Positions 46,060-57,478 of a stretch of DNA of 64,000 bases are shown piece after piece. The stretch is from Pyrus communis. Its lineage: Eukaryota > Streptophyta > Magnoliopsida > Rosales > Rosaceae. Position 1 is the first letter of the stretch, and each line of letters opens with the position of its first letter. Location: NCBI RefSeq assembly GCF_963583255.1, contig NC_084815.1, forward strand, positions 9,037,724-9,101,723, given 5' to 3'. Both the position numbers and the translations under genes were made by a program. The notes beneath the pieces were generated by a model, which saw only the letters and a program-made list of their open reading frames with translations, ran no database searches and was not told where the DNA came from.

Positions 46060-49000
46060 TATTAGATACATTAGATGAAACAATTTAATAAAACTCCAGG
46101 AATTATTTGTTAAGACACATGAAATTCCCTATTTAAGATTCTAGATAGAATGGAAAAAACGTAATTGAACTAACGATTAAGAATTGAAGTTACTTTTGTT
46201 AACATAATAACATTTATTTGCAAGGGATTGATATCGTTTATATTTTATTGCATCAATGTATATAGGGCTTGTCACTTTATAATGAGTTACACTACAGTCT
46301 CCTTCGATTTTACATGTATATATTTTGGTGAGAGATACAAATAAGGATAACTTGGTACGAAAACACAATACAACATCTTTTAACATAAAAAATTAAAAGC
46401 GAAAACAAAAATGGCAAAGATAAAAAACAAAATCCAATTAAATAATCGAAGAAAACAATAGAAATATCCATCAAGAATTTCAAAAAAATAAATTAAAAAA
46501 GGGGAATTATACCAAATCCTTGGACGAACGCACAAATATAGCCCCGAAATCCTAGAAGCAGATGACTCCTTTTACCCCAAAAGCTCATAAGTGAAGAAAG
46601 AAGACGATGACGCAGTTATTCATTGGTAGTGATTTGCAGCTGACCCAGTTAGAAGACGATAAGTACCTCTAAATTGCTTCCCACCAATCCGACTCTTCAA
46701 CTTCAAATGGGAAAATAACAAATCAATTTGGTTCAATCGAGTGAAATCACATTGTTCTGGAAATGATAAAAGTCATTCATGTAAGAGATATTCACACATT
46801 CCCTTCATACCCACAATGGACTTGTTTGCACAACGACAAATTATTTAAGCACTTATAAGCAAATCCAGAATGACACATCTTTCTCTAACAATAAAACGCA
46901 ATTGTATTGTCTCTCTTTCTAGAAAATATAAAAAGTTTCAAATTCATGCACACAGAGAGAGTACTTTAAATTTTTTTTATATAACATGAGACGTGGATAA
47001 TATTATTTATCCAAAAAAATATGTACAATTTTCTTTGTTAAGTTCTTCAATTTAAAAATCTCAATTTCACAAACATGGCAGAATTTTAATGATCTACAAT
47101 ATACAGAAAAACAGTATTATCCAGCATAGAATAGAGCAGAAGAAACTATAAAAAAAATATCTAGCATTACATCTTCGGTATATTTATGAAACACAGATTT
47201 GATGTGTGTGTAAGTAAATCTTTTAGGGTTGTCAATTGGCTAAAAAATATATTTGAAAATAATCAAAAGAAAACACTTTTAGTTGGCTATAAATATTTAC
47301 CAAGGTCTGTTTAGCAATAAAACTCAGTTCATGTGGAATTGGGGGAAAGAAAAGGTTCAAAACTCTAATCATCCAAATAGACCCTATTATGTTAAAATGG
47401 TTCGTGAATAAGGTCAGCAGTAGTATTTGCAAATAAACAACGATGTTAACTCTCATGTATACGTTCACCGATTAAATTCGATTGAATACCATTTTCTCGG
47501 GATGTAGAGCTGGGTGATGATTGACTCCTCGTTTTGCATCTTGTCGATTAAGATAATAACCTAGAAACCAAGATCAAACAAACATAGAAACATATATGAG
47601 AAATTACACGAATCAGCAAGGATTTTAAAGATTCGGAATGTAATGAAGAGAGGAAAACATGCTTATATGGCTAATATCATCAAAGAAATTGCAAAAAACA
47701 ACAAATGGGGAAAATTACAGAACATGGGCATTTCCTAAAACTCCCATCATGTTTTCCATTCCAAATTTTTTTGGGCATACAAAATGAAGCTTATGGAATG
47801 AAGAGTAAGACTATTACCTTTGCCAGACCCAAAGTGGTTGCAAAAGCTTGAAAAACCACATGCCAATCCTACCAAAGTCGAATCGATAACCGAAAGGAAA
47901 CCCATTAAACCACATTCCAATTCAACCAAAATTCAAACTTCACCTCAAATTAGATCAACAGAAAGAGAAATAGGGGAAAACCCAAATGCCATAGGATAGA
48001 AAAACAGGAGAGAGGGAGAGAGGGAGAGAGGGAGAAAAAGGGAGATTACAATGAGTGAGTGGGCAAAATTTGAAAGCTTCGGTGAACTCGTGGCTCCCCT
48101 ACGACTCGTTGCATCAATAGGATTAGAAGATTCTGGAAATAAAAAAATTACCGAACGACCATAAATTCAATTAAATAAAATTTTAAGAATTTCGTAAAAT
48201 CCTGGAACGAATGCTCACAAAAGATGAATAACATATAAATTTAAACAACAAAAAAATTGAAAAATACCTCAACAGAACAGATGGGCAATAGTTATAAACT
48301 ATTGGCCTGGAAATAGTTGACAAACCACAACCCCATGTCCATGATTTCAACACTGTCGATGTCATCACCTGAAAAGGTATGTAATATATGTTTGTTAATT
48401 TCTACAACTAAAATAAAAAACCAACATACTTACTCATGTGTTATGTTTTGTGAAAATCCAAATGAAAATGTATTAAAAAAAAATAATAATAATTATACAG
48501 TAGCAACTCTTCATAGAATTCTTCTTCTATCTCCTCCACTTTTTGACCACGATGTCTGCTTCCATATATTAGGTAAACAACACGTGAATACATTTAGGAT
48601 AGAAAATAAACGTTTATGTTAACCCTGCACCAATCAGCTAAATTTCGCAGTTAGCACAACATTTTCATTCCCTACTTAACAGTGAATTAACTATCTACCA
48701 CTGCCAGATAAATAAGCATTGCTCTTAAAATGATACTTATTAAACTTAACCTTCTTCTTAATCAACACGAAACCGCAGATAATCACCCAAACCAAACTGT
48801 TATTCAGTATATAAAGCAAATTACAAACACTTGGAACAAACATTTCAAATTATAAGATCTAATTATGCAATTTCAACTCGATTTTACTCCGACACAATCA
48901 AATTTCACACAACTAAACACGAAACGCATCGAATTTGAGGGCTTAAGAGCAGCATTACGTGCAAAAACTGAAATTTCAAACACCTCGGGCGATCAGAAGC

Positions 49001-49080
49001 AGAAGGAAGAAGGCCGAGCAATCTGGCACACCTAAACATCTCACCGAGCAATCTAAGCTGATAGAAAAAAAAAAAAAAAT
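46060..49080. other. Helitron interior without recognisable genes
   Basis: AT-rich sequence with short broken ORFs on both strands and no domain that I can name. A GGGAGAGA repeat lies at about 48005-48040 and an A-run at 49067-49078. Confidence 0.5.
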
Positions 49081-49090
49081 TTAAAAGCAC

Positions 49091-49350
49091 TTAGCTTTCG
49101 AAATCCAGGCATGCAGCGGTAGATCCGGATAACCCATCAGCCATACCTCTCCCCTGCGCAGTCTTCCCCTCGGCATCTCTCTCTCTCTCTGTCTCTCTCT
49201 CTCTTAGCTTTCGAAATCCAGGCATGCAGCGGTAGATCCGGATAACCCATCAGCCATACCTCTCCCCTGCGCTGTCTTCCCCTCGGCATCTCTCTCTCTC
49301 TCTCTCTCTGTCTGTCTCTCTTTCTCTCTCTGTTTGTCTCTTTGTCTCTC
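49091..49350. repeat. 113-bp tandem duplication with CT microsatellites in the Helitron
   Basis: 'ttagctttcgaaatccaggc' starts at 49091 and again at 49204. The copies stay almost identical through 'cctcggcatc', with one visible change (gcgcag/gcgctg), and each ends in a (CT)n run that continues to about 49350. Confidence 0.9.
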
Positions 49351-49986
49351 CGTTTCTTCCGCTCTCTGTGAGAGCTTCATTTCCCCGAAACCATCAATGA
49401 AGGACAGCAAGTGCAACCCTTACACGGCAACCCCTTAATTCACTCAAAACCGAGAGGACAAAATTGCCCTTCCAACCTAGTCCACATATAATGGGTTTCT
49501 TGCAAATAAGGTGAAATGAAGGGGTACTTCGTCCTAAACCGTCGCGACAAAATCACCCTTATTAGTTCAAATAATATCCTTCAAACCCAGCCCAATTCTC
49601 ATGGTTTTTTTGTAAATAAGATGAAATCAAGGGGCAAACAATTGACTGTAGCCCAATGAACAGTCAATTGCTCCCTAGTTTTAGAATAGATAATATGTCC
49701 AAATTGTGTTTTTAAGTGTTTTGAGTCAAGTTAAAAGTAATTTTCGTGCAAATCACCTTTACAGTCTAGTTTGAGTTTTTTTTTTTATTGTTTTGTGCTG
49801 TTTTGAGTCTTTTTAGTTTGTTTTGAGTCTTGTAAGTCTAGTTAAGTGTTTTTAAGTGTAGTTTTGTGTTTTTAAGTCAGTTTAAAGTAGATTAGCATCT
49901 CTTCTAATCCCCGGCCTAAAACGATCCCTACTTTCATATACTACAATCATAGGGTTTTAATTTGAGTGTTAGAATATTTCACATCA

Positions 49987-50378
49987 ACTATACTTTCTTT
50001 TACAACGAAGGGTTATTATGTTTACGAAAATGTTTTCACAAAGATTTGTTTTTAAGCCCACTCACCCTTATTTTTCGCCCTTCCAGGTTTTAGTGCTGAG
50101 CTTTTGTGTCGACAAGGATTCTTGGCAAATCCTGTTATTGGAGATTACCTTCGATGATATAATTCTCATCCTACTTTATTGTATTTTACTTATGCTTTAA
50201 CATCACGTGTGAAATGAGTTCATTTCCGCTCTCAAGTGCACTCTTATATTTAGGCACCCTTAGATTTAAATTTATTCACATCTTCCACATCACTACATTT
50301 ATGGCTTCGTCACCCTCCAGATGTAGGCCAGAACAACTCGATTCGGAGTCTAGGTAGACCTTTCGGGTCGGGGTGTCA
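49987..50378 (+). repeat. 3' LTR of the chromovirus-like element, last part
   Basis: Continues 30034 after one copy of the ACTAT target. Contains 'gcccactcacccttattttt', found inverted at 15430-15460 and in diverged form near 62760. Ends GGGTCGGGGTGTCA. Confidence 0.75.
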
Positions 50379-50999
50379 ATTTGAGTTGATTGTAATTTAA
50401 GTAAAATCATTCAATTCGGACTGTGCCCCTACACAATATCAAGTCTCAACAAATCAAAGCCCAAAAATTTTCCGTAGAGAGTGACTCTTTGCACACCTAA
50501 ATTTAGTCTCTCTTTGAATCCCATCAATTTATGTAAAAGAAAAAAACTCTTATATTCATATATAAAATTACCATGAATGACTTAGGGCTGGTTTGAAATT
50601 GTGGTGCTTAAAAAATAAAAAATAAAAAAAAAAAAAAAAAAAAAAAAAAACAAAACAGCTTATTAAAAAATTTGGAACATCAAATGTGTTTTGTAAAACA
50701 ATTTTTTTTTTTTTAAATGTTGTCAATGACAATAGTAATCAGTGCCCATTTAATGGATTTTTCAAATAGCAATTATATATTTTACAACATTATAACCTTT
50801 GCCCCTATCAAGCATTGTCTTTTTTTTTTTTGTTAAAAGCACTTTTACAAAAAAAGTTCACCAAACACTCAATAACTTTATTTTTGTATTTTCACCAGCA
50901 CTACAGAAACACTTTTTAAAAAAGACTAATCTTTTCTTGCACACCCATGAAGCCAAAGTTTTGAAACCTTTAAGGAGAGGACAAAACTTGAAGCCTTGA
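50379..50999. other. Intergenic, A/T-rich, no gene seen
   Basis: Contains A-runs at about 50612-50650 and T-runs at 50701-50714 and 50820-50831. 'gggctggtttgaaattg' near 50586 resembles the ends of common hAT-type MITEs, but a matching inverted end was not convincingly found. Confidence 0.5.
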
Positions 51000-51004
51000 A
51001 GGGG

Positions 51005-52523
51005 TGATGTGAAAATTAACTTGACACACAAATTAAACCCTAATGTCAACAATTGTAGTATACATGTAAGTAGGGATCGTTCTAGACCGGGGATTAACTA
51101 GGAATGCTAATCAACACAAATAAGACATAAAAACACTAAATTAGACTCTATAGACTCAAACTGACTCAAAACACTCAAAACAGCAACAAACAATAAAAAA
51201 GATTCAATTCTAGACCTAACAAGTGATTTCTACTAAAATAAGACCTAACTTGACTCAAGAGACTAAAAGAAAATGGATTTTGACTCAAATAACAAGACCC
51301 AATGGAAGGGGGATTGCTTTTGACGAATTTAAAACTTAAAACATAAGCTTTGCATAAAACACTTTATAAAAATGAATTTGGTGAATTGAAAAGGGTGAAA
51401 GGCTAGTTAGAGGGTCATTCTCCACACATGACATATGCATACAAACCAATTTCCAATTATTATTCCTTTAGACTACGAATGACAATGCCCCAAATTAACC
51501 GTGAAAAGCACAAATTAACTTTCAGATTTTCCTTAACTCATTGAATTGGATGGGATACGCATCACAACCAAATTATCCTTATCAAGTTCCCTAACTATGA
51601 AAAGCATGATAAAAAGACATATCAAAGGTCATTAAGTTCTTTGAAAACCATAAGCATTGACGAGACATTTGTAACCATGAAAAGCATGATACTCATACCA
51701 AAGATTTATGTGACATCCCACATCGCCCAGAGGAATGATCCTTAAATATATATTCCCATTCCTACCTAGCACGAGGCCTTTTGGGAGCTCACTGGCTTCG
51801 GGTTCCGTAGGAACTCCGAAGTTAAGCGAGAAGGGGGCTAGAGCAATCCCATGATGGGTGACCCACTGGGAAGTTGCTCGTGAGTTCCCAAAAACAAAAC
51901 CGTGAGGGAATGGTAAGCCCAAAGCGGACAATATCGTGCTACGGTGGTGGAGCGGGCCCGGGAAGTGGTCCCACCTGGGCCGGGATGTGACAATTTACTT
52001 AACACAATCATGACTAGTGACTTCCACTAGTTGTGAATATAAGTTCATAACGATTAGGTGAAACTCCCTTATACTCTAGCATTAAATTCATGCATGCAAA
52101 TTAAGTGTCGACCCTCAATCAACATACATAAACAAGTTTCGATAACTCAAATAAGCAAATCACAATCAAGACTCAAGAAACAATAACTGGATGTAATCAA
52201 TTCATATAAAATATATAATCATGGCTTCGAATTCACCTCCAACTATAAAGAAATTAGTTCCTCATGTTCATCATAATTGACAACCAAATTAAAATAAACA
52301 TTGAATTAAAACTAGGATAGAAAGAACCCAAAAACACTCCACACTCTAAAGTAGGCTTGCGGCTCCCTTTGGATAGTGACAAATTGCACGGCACTCTTCT
52401 TCTCCTTCCTTCCTTGCTGCGGCACTAGGGTGATTTAGGTGTATGTTGTGTGAATTATGGTGTGAGATAGCTGAATGAATGAATGAGTGAATGGATGGAT
52501 CCCCCTCTACGGCACAAACTTAA

Positions 52524-52562
<39 letters not shown>

Positions 52563-53166
52563 TTAGGCACAACTGAAAACCCTCAGAATTAGGTCTAGGG
52601 TTTGGTAGAAATCAAGTGGGAAAAGGACTAGGGTGCACCAAAATCTGAAGGGAAAAGGATTGCTCAATCCCTTAAGGAAAAGGATTGCAGGTTCTAAAGC
52701 TTCTAGAAGAGGGAGAGACACCACCTTTCTAGGGATTCTAGAAAGGGTGGTGCGGCATGTGTTTAGGGACAGATAGGGTGTTCTAATGTGAAATTAAGTC
52801 CTTTTTGCAGCTGGAATTAAGGTGGAACAAGATTAGGTTAGGATAAGGTTTGGATAAGATAAGGTTGTTTGGATAATGTTCCATGTTTCTTGCTCTTTCC
52901 TTATCTTCTTTGTCTTGAATACAGATTTGTAGCATGTTCCTAGCCTCTTTTGACTTCAAATTTGTTCATCCACCTTGCTCCATATGCAAGCTATCCCTTC
53001 CAAGCCAAAAACTGCTCCAAATAGCTCTAAAATGCACTTTCTTACTTCTTTTGCCATTAGGACCTACAAACACACGAAAATAGCTTAAAACACTATAATA
53101 AATGGAAACTAACTACATAAATGCAAGAAAACAAGCTAACTAAGTCGTATAAATATGCTCCTATCA
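51005..53166 (-). mobile_element. Solo LTR (Athila-like), minus orientation, with Cassandra insert
   Basis: Plus-strand ends TGATGTG at 51005 and CTCCTATCA at 53166, flanked by AGGGG at 51000-51004 and 53167-53171. About 1.87 kb without the Cassandra insertion at 51709-51992. Contains a (TA)n run at about 52524-52550. Confidence 0.94.
51709..51992 (+). mobile_element. Solo Cassandra LTR with 5S-like sequence
   Basis: 284 bp, TGTGACATCCCACATCGCCC to GGGATGTGACA, flanked by ATTTA at 51704-51708 and 51993-51997. It contains a 5S rRNA-like block, 'ctccgaagttaagcgag' (about 51814-51830) and 'gatgggtgacccactgggaa' (about 51852-51871), matching the 5S internal promoter A and C boxes. Known Cassandra TRIMs carry 5S sequence in their LTRs. 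It is not a true 5S gene. Confidence 0.93.
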
Positions 53167-53171
53167 AGGGG

Positions 53172-54340
53172 GTGCCACAAATAAAAGGGTTAATATTTTT
53201 TTGAACATACAATATTTTCTACACTAGATAATAGAGAGAGTGGGTTGTGCAAGTCGAAGTTTTGAAAATTATCTACACTAGGGGATAAGGGAGTGGGTTG
53301 AGCTCATAATGTGGTAGCAATAATATGATTCAAATTTTCTTTTGGCAATAATCGAATCTAAAACCTCTCACTAACAAGTGAAGAAGAATATCACTAAACT
53401 GTAGTACTAAGTGACATAAAATGGTAAATATTTAAACATAAATAATACTAAAGACAGGGACTTACAAGTTTGAGATTTACAAGGTGGACTATTTTTCGAT
53501 CTTTTTGGTATTTTTCTAATCCTGAACATCTTCCCGCTTACCCTTAAATTTCAGAAAAAAAAAAAAAAAAAAAAAGGCTAAACAGCATTCTGCATAAATT
53601 AATTCATTGTGTATTAAACAGCTATTTCCGCGTAACTCCAACTTGCACAAAAAGAGATTCTTGAAAGTTTTTTTTTTTGTTTTTGGAAACGAGATTCTTG
53701 AAAGTTTAGTAAACTATTTTGCCTGTCTAAAAAATATGTAAGAGTAAATTGGGCAACAAGGGTGTGCAAATACGAAACTTGGATGCACATAAACCATTCT
53801 ATCATAATAAAATTAGTTATGATACTGTTTTAGGGAATGATAAACATGCATCTTTTAGCTTTTTATGCACCTTGATTAATCATGTTCATTCTTTTTGTTT
53901 GATTTATTTAATCGAACGATTAAAGAATGAAAGAAGAAATGTGTGTGATAAGCTAAAAGAGAAATGTTAAAGAGACTCTCAAAATGGGTTCTCTACCTCT
54001 TCACAATTTAATGTTATTTTCTATGTCAAAAGTATAACAGATTGTCGTAAAAGCATGAGGTTGAAGAAAATTTATAGAGTTACTTTTGTTAGCAACTCTC
54101 TAACTGCAGTTTAGAAATTGGATAATGCTAGAGATACCAATTTTTTTTTTAAAAATTTACAAACCATATGATGTGTGTCACCAATAAGAAATATGCATGT
54201 TTATCAATACTTAAGTAATAATTCAATCATTAACATGCACATAATTTAGTTTACAAAATATAATTTAGAAATTTGATCTATTGAACAGTATCACTAAAAA
54301 TTACTTCCTTTTGTTTGTTACAAGTTTGCTTGTTCCTGTT
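53172..54340. other. Intergenic, no gene seen
   Basis: AT-rich, with an A-run at about 53555-53575 and no ORF with protein character. It lies upstream of the SDR gene. Confidence 0.6.
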
Positions 54341-54535
54341 GAAAGAGATCATTTCCGAATCTCTTTCACTAAGATCACCGGATCAAGTGATCCGAACTTT
54401 TGAATTTTCATCTAATGGCTCACCTATTTTGATCCTTTAAAAACTATAATAATTTTTAACTATTAGATGAAAATTTAAAAGTTCGAATCACATAATCCGG
54501 TGATCTTGACGGAAGAGATCCGGATTTTTCTTTCC
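54341..54535. mobile_element. Fold-back MITE upstream of the SDR gene
   Basis: The left arm ('aagatcaccggatcaagtga', then 'cgaacttttgaattttcatc') is repeated inverted in the right arm ('gatgaaaatttaaaagttcg', then 'ccggtgatcttgacgg'). Outer parts 'gaaagagatc' and 'ttctttcc' also pair. Almost the whole 195 bp can form one hairpin. It ends about 190 bp before the TATA candidate of the gene. Confidence 0.78.
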
Positions 54536-54728
54536 GTTCCTATCATCAAAGTGGGTCAAGTCAAGCCGACGACCTCACCAAACATGCTTTTGTCCAGCAA
54601 GTGCAAATATATCACTCCAAATCATGACCGTCCATATCGAAGCCACCAACGGTCAAGATTTAGCAGTATCACTTGCACATGTAACATGATAACATCACAT
54701 TCACATGTAAGTATCTTCTTCCTTGTTC

Positions 54729-54735
54729 TATATAA
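54729..54735 (+). promoter_or_regulatory. Candidate TATA box of the SDR gene
   Basis: TATATAA lies 41 bp before the ATG at 54770. Used at normal spacing it would leave a 5' UTR of only about 10 bases, so a different start site farther upstream is possible. Confidence 0.4.
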
Positions 54736-54769
54736 TTCATGGCTCATAGTTGACGACAGATTATCAAAC

Positions 54770-57478
54770 ATGGAGAATCCTCATCGAGTCTCGGACCACC
54801 TGGAGCCCTGGCGCCATCTCCACGGCAAAGTCGTCATGGTCACCGGCGCTTCCTCTGGCCTCGGCTGCGACTTGTGCTTAGACTTGGCTAAAGCTGGCTG
54901 CAGAATCGTAGCCGCCGCTCGCCGCATGGACCGCCTTCAGTCCGTGTGCGATCAAATTAACCAGCTCTCCATCACCGCTCTTTCTTCATCATCTTCTGTT
55001 GCTGATAATGGGCCTGGAGGAGGCCCGAGGGCCGTGGCTGTGGAGCTGGATGTCAGCGCCGATGGCCCAGCTATCGAGAAGTCTGTGAACAAGGCTTGGG
55101 ACGCGTTTGGGCGCATCGATGCCCTTGTTAACAATGCCGGTATTAGAGGTTGGTTTGGCTGGCTTTCTGCCTTTTATATTATTTGTTTTAGAGGTATTTG
55201 TCGGATTGTCCTCAAATTTCTTCCTAAACTTTAATTTTAGGTGATTACTTCCTAAACTTTTGTAATTAGTTAATTTCTTTCTGAACTTTAACTTTAGCCC
55301 TTCCTAATTTTATAAATAGCCAATTTCGCTTAGTGTTAGATTTTAAATTTTTCATTCATCTATTTTTCCATTCTTTTTGCTCTCATAGAGTTGTCATGTG
55401 TTATAGCGTGATCAAAATGGATGAAAAATTGGATGAGAATTTTTTAAAATAAATTGACTATTTATAAAAGTTCAGAACTAATCGGCTAAAATTAAATTTC
55501 AAAGGGAAAATTAGCTAATTAGAGAATTTCAGGAAGTTAATTGGCTAAAATTGAAGTTGAGGAAGAAATTTGCAGCTCTATACAAGTTAGTCAGGGAAGG
55601 GGGGAATTGACAAATATACCTTTGTTTTACAATTATATTTTTGGTAATGCAAATTACTTATTTGATTGTTCTTTCTGTTCATGAACTTAACAATGACGAT
55701 ACTCGAGTATTGAATTGGACGACTGTCCCAAGTATTGTATACAACATCATCATGTGCCCTCTACCTCTTACCTCTACAGGGGGTGCGGGTGGGACTATCG
55801 GATTCGAACTGGACTAGACTCAGTCCCAATCCTGATTCCTGTCCCGTACCAATCACCAATTGTTGACCTCACAAGCACACACAACTAGTTGGTCTATAGC
55901 TCTGTGTTGGTGTATCATAAATGCTTACTACCATCTGTGTTTCTTAGGAAATGTGAGTTCTGCATTGGAACTGTCTGAGGAGGAATGGAATCGTGTTTTC
56001 AGGACAAATTTAACGGGTTCCTGGTTGGTATCAAAGTTTGTTGCTATGCGCATGCGAGATGCTGATCAGGGAGGGTCAATTGTCAATATATCCTCCATTG
56101 CTGGTCTTAATCGTGGATATCTGCCTGGAGCTACAGCATACAATTGTTCAAAGGCTGGTGTAAACACCTTAACAAAGGTATTATCTTTAACATGCTAATT
56201 GGGAAAATCATATTAATTGTGTAAGGAAAAGGAATTATGTTTTTGTTACTTTTGGCCTATAAATGAAATATAAGGACGTGAAGGGATGCCTGCCTCCTGG
56301 GAAACATAAGGCAGAAATTGTACGAGATGACTTTTTGGAGTGCCAATAACTGTTTCTTGGGAAAATAGACTTAGGGACCGAAATCAGCCTAGGAGTATTT
56401 CAGTTCCTTTTTAGTCTAGTAGAGGAATTTTGCTAGTGGACCTATGGGCTATATACCATGTACTTTCTCTTATGCCCCCTGTTGGCTATCCCACATAGGT
56501 GAGCGAAAGAAGAAAGAAAAGAGTTTGAATATGATTACCCCCACTCTAACTAGTACCGAGACCTTTTGTGATAAAACCCCACACCTGACGGATTGGGCAG
56601 GTGGTAATTACCAAGTCGGGGACAATATTAGTGTTGTTGGAGTGGGGCCCTCGGCCTGTCAACCCAAATTCTATCACCCCCATTATAAGCCGGTTTTGAT
56701 TCTTGGTCTATTTAGTTCGTTAGTTCTAAGTCTGATTGCCAAAAGGCTTGTCATCTTCATGTGCTGTTATCATTCGTCAATAAAGTGTGTTGACGCAAGG
56801 CTGTGGTTATCACAAGCTCATGGTCCGAGCGGCTCTATTGTCATATAACCGACAGACTGTTTTGACCAATGTGTTATCGCACACAACCAGATTTTGCTTT
56901 TTGTTGCACTGGAGGATTTCTAGGAATGACATATGAATTGATGATCTAACTTCAAACTATGTTTTATATTTTAACTGCTGGTTTATCTGTTGCCATTTTA
57001 AGATTTTATCCTCAACTTTGTCAAGTCACCGACACTACCTTTGCTTATTCTTTTCTTCTTCTCTTTTTCTTTCGTAAGTTTCATTATCTATATTTGATTA
57101 TGAGTATTTTCTTAAGGAATATGTTCTATAGTTCTCTACACTTGGTAGTGTAGATGAAAGCTACGATGGAACTATACTGAATCTTATCATGTTAACCAGA
57201 CTATGGCTATGGAGTTGGGGGTACACAAAATCAGAGTGAATGCAATATCACCTGGACTTTTCAGATCGGAAATTACAGAGGGTCTTATGCAAAAAGACTG
57301 GCTGCACAATGTGGCTATGAAAACTGTCCCTTTAAGAACATTTGTCGCTTCAGATCCAGCATTGACATCGCTAGTTCGATATTTGGTACATGACTCTTCT
57401 GAGTATGTCTCTGGCAACATTTATATTGTTGATGCAGGAGCCACCTTGCCGGGTGTTCCTATTTTCTCTTCCCTCTGA
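54770..57478 (+). CDS. Short-chain dehydrogenase/reductase (classical SDR, FabG-like), three exons
   Basis: Exons 54770-55148, 55948-56177 and 57200-57478, all with GT-AG introns and continuous frame, give 295 residues. It begins [18 protein letters not shown] Rossmann fold follows with the cofactor loop TGASSGLG (about residues 25-32), the acidic LDVS segment, the NNAG motif (about 121-124), the catalytic serine in SIVNISS, and Y-N-C-S-K as YxxxK near residues 194-198. An ISPG loop follows and the protein ends [10 protein letters not shown]. From memory this resembles the Arabidopsis AT1G62610/AT1G63380 group of NAD(P)H-dependent SDRs annotated as 3-ketoacyl-ACP-reductase-like. The substrate is unknown. 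No signal or transit peptide is obvious, so cytosolic or peroxisomal action is possible. Exon 1 is GC-rich compared with its surroundings. All catalytic residues are present; I take it as functional. Confidence 0.9.
55149..55947 (+). other. Intron 1 of the SDR gene
   Basis: 799 bp, GTTGGT donor and 'tttcttag' acceptor, splitting a glycine codon. Around 55205-55580 a short word set ('cttcctaaacttt...ttagctaatt', then inverted 'gaagttaattggctaaaatt') suggests an old fold-back insertion. No other gene. Confidence 0.75.
56178..57199 (+). other. Intron 2 of the SDR gene
   Basis: 1022 bp between exon 2 ending ...ACAAAG and exon 3 starting ACTATGGC, in phase 0. It contains a 134-codon ORF (56444-56848) that does not resemble a protein; part of it ('tgtcaacccaaattctatca') may be repeat-derived. 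Confidence 0.75.

Larger units (their letters stand above)
45477..49690 (-). mobile_element. Non-autonomous Helitron, minus strand
   Basis: On the minus strand it starts TCTATTCTAAAACTAGGGAG, preceded by A (complement of T49691). It ends in a GC-rich hairpin (CCCG...CGGG), then 'caatttttCTAG', followed by T (complement of A45476). A-TC...CTRR-T termini with a 3' hairpin and no target duplication are the Helitron signature. Removing 4214 bp restores a continuous LTR sequence ('ttagttagaa' joined to 'taatatgtcc'). No Rep/helicase ORF is present. Inside are GA- and CT-rich microsatellites, a 113-bp tandem duplication and several anonymous stretches that could be captured host DNA. Confidence 0.75.
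30035..49986 (+). mobile_element. Solo LTR (Athila-like), plus strand, holding two later insertions
   Basis: Begins TGATAGAAGCATATTTATGC at 30035 and ends '...atttcacatca' at 49986. Flanked by ACTAT at 30030-30034 and 49987-49991. Its own sequence is 30035-30236, 44267-45476 and 49691-49986, about 1.7 kb. It is split by the minus-strand Athila element (target ATGGA) and by a Helitron. Confidence 0.92.
21190..50378 (+). mobile_element. Decayed chromovirus-like Ty3/gypsy element, opened by later insertions
   Basis: A remnant of the 5' LTR ends '...gggtcggggtgtgtca' at 21349. A primer-site-like TGGTATTAGAGC follows at 21353-21364. Degraded pol is visible at 25480-25720 (RNase H) and 26440-26530 (integrase). 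The polypurine-like 'ttttaaggtgggtagct' directly precedes the 3' LTR, which starts TGTGATACC at 27430 and ends GGGGTGTCA at 50378. Later insertions at 23188-25174 and 30035-49986 are excised to see this. The left limit is uncertain and no target duplication was found. Confidence 0.7.

Noticed and set aside
49204..49416. Arg/Glu-rich minus-strand ORF
   Set aside because: Produced by the (CT)n microsatellite read on the other strand.
54500..54769. Longer N-terminus for the SDR protein from an upstream ATG
   Set aside because: It would start inside the fold-back MITE and add a non-conserved stretch; MENPHRV at 54770 fits the family's length.
56444..56848. 134-codon ORF in SDR intron 2
   Set aside because: No protein features; the flanking exons join in frame without it.
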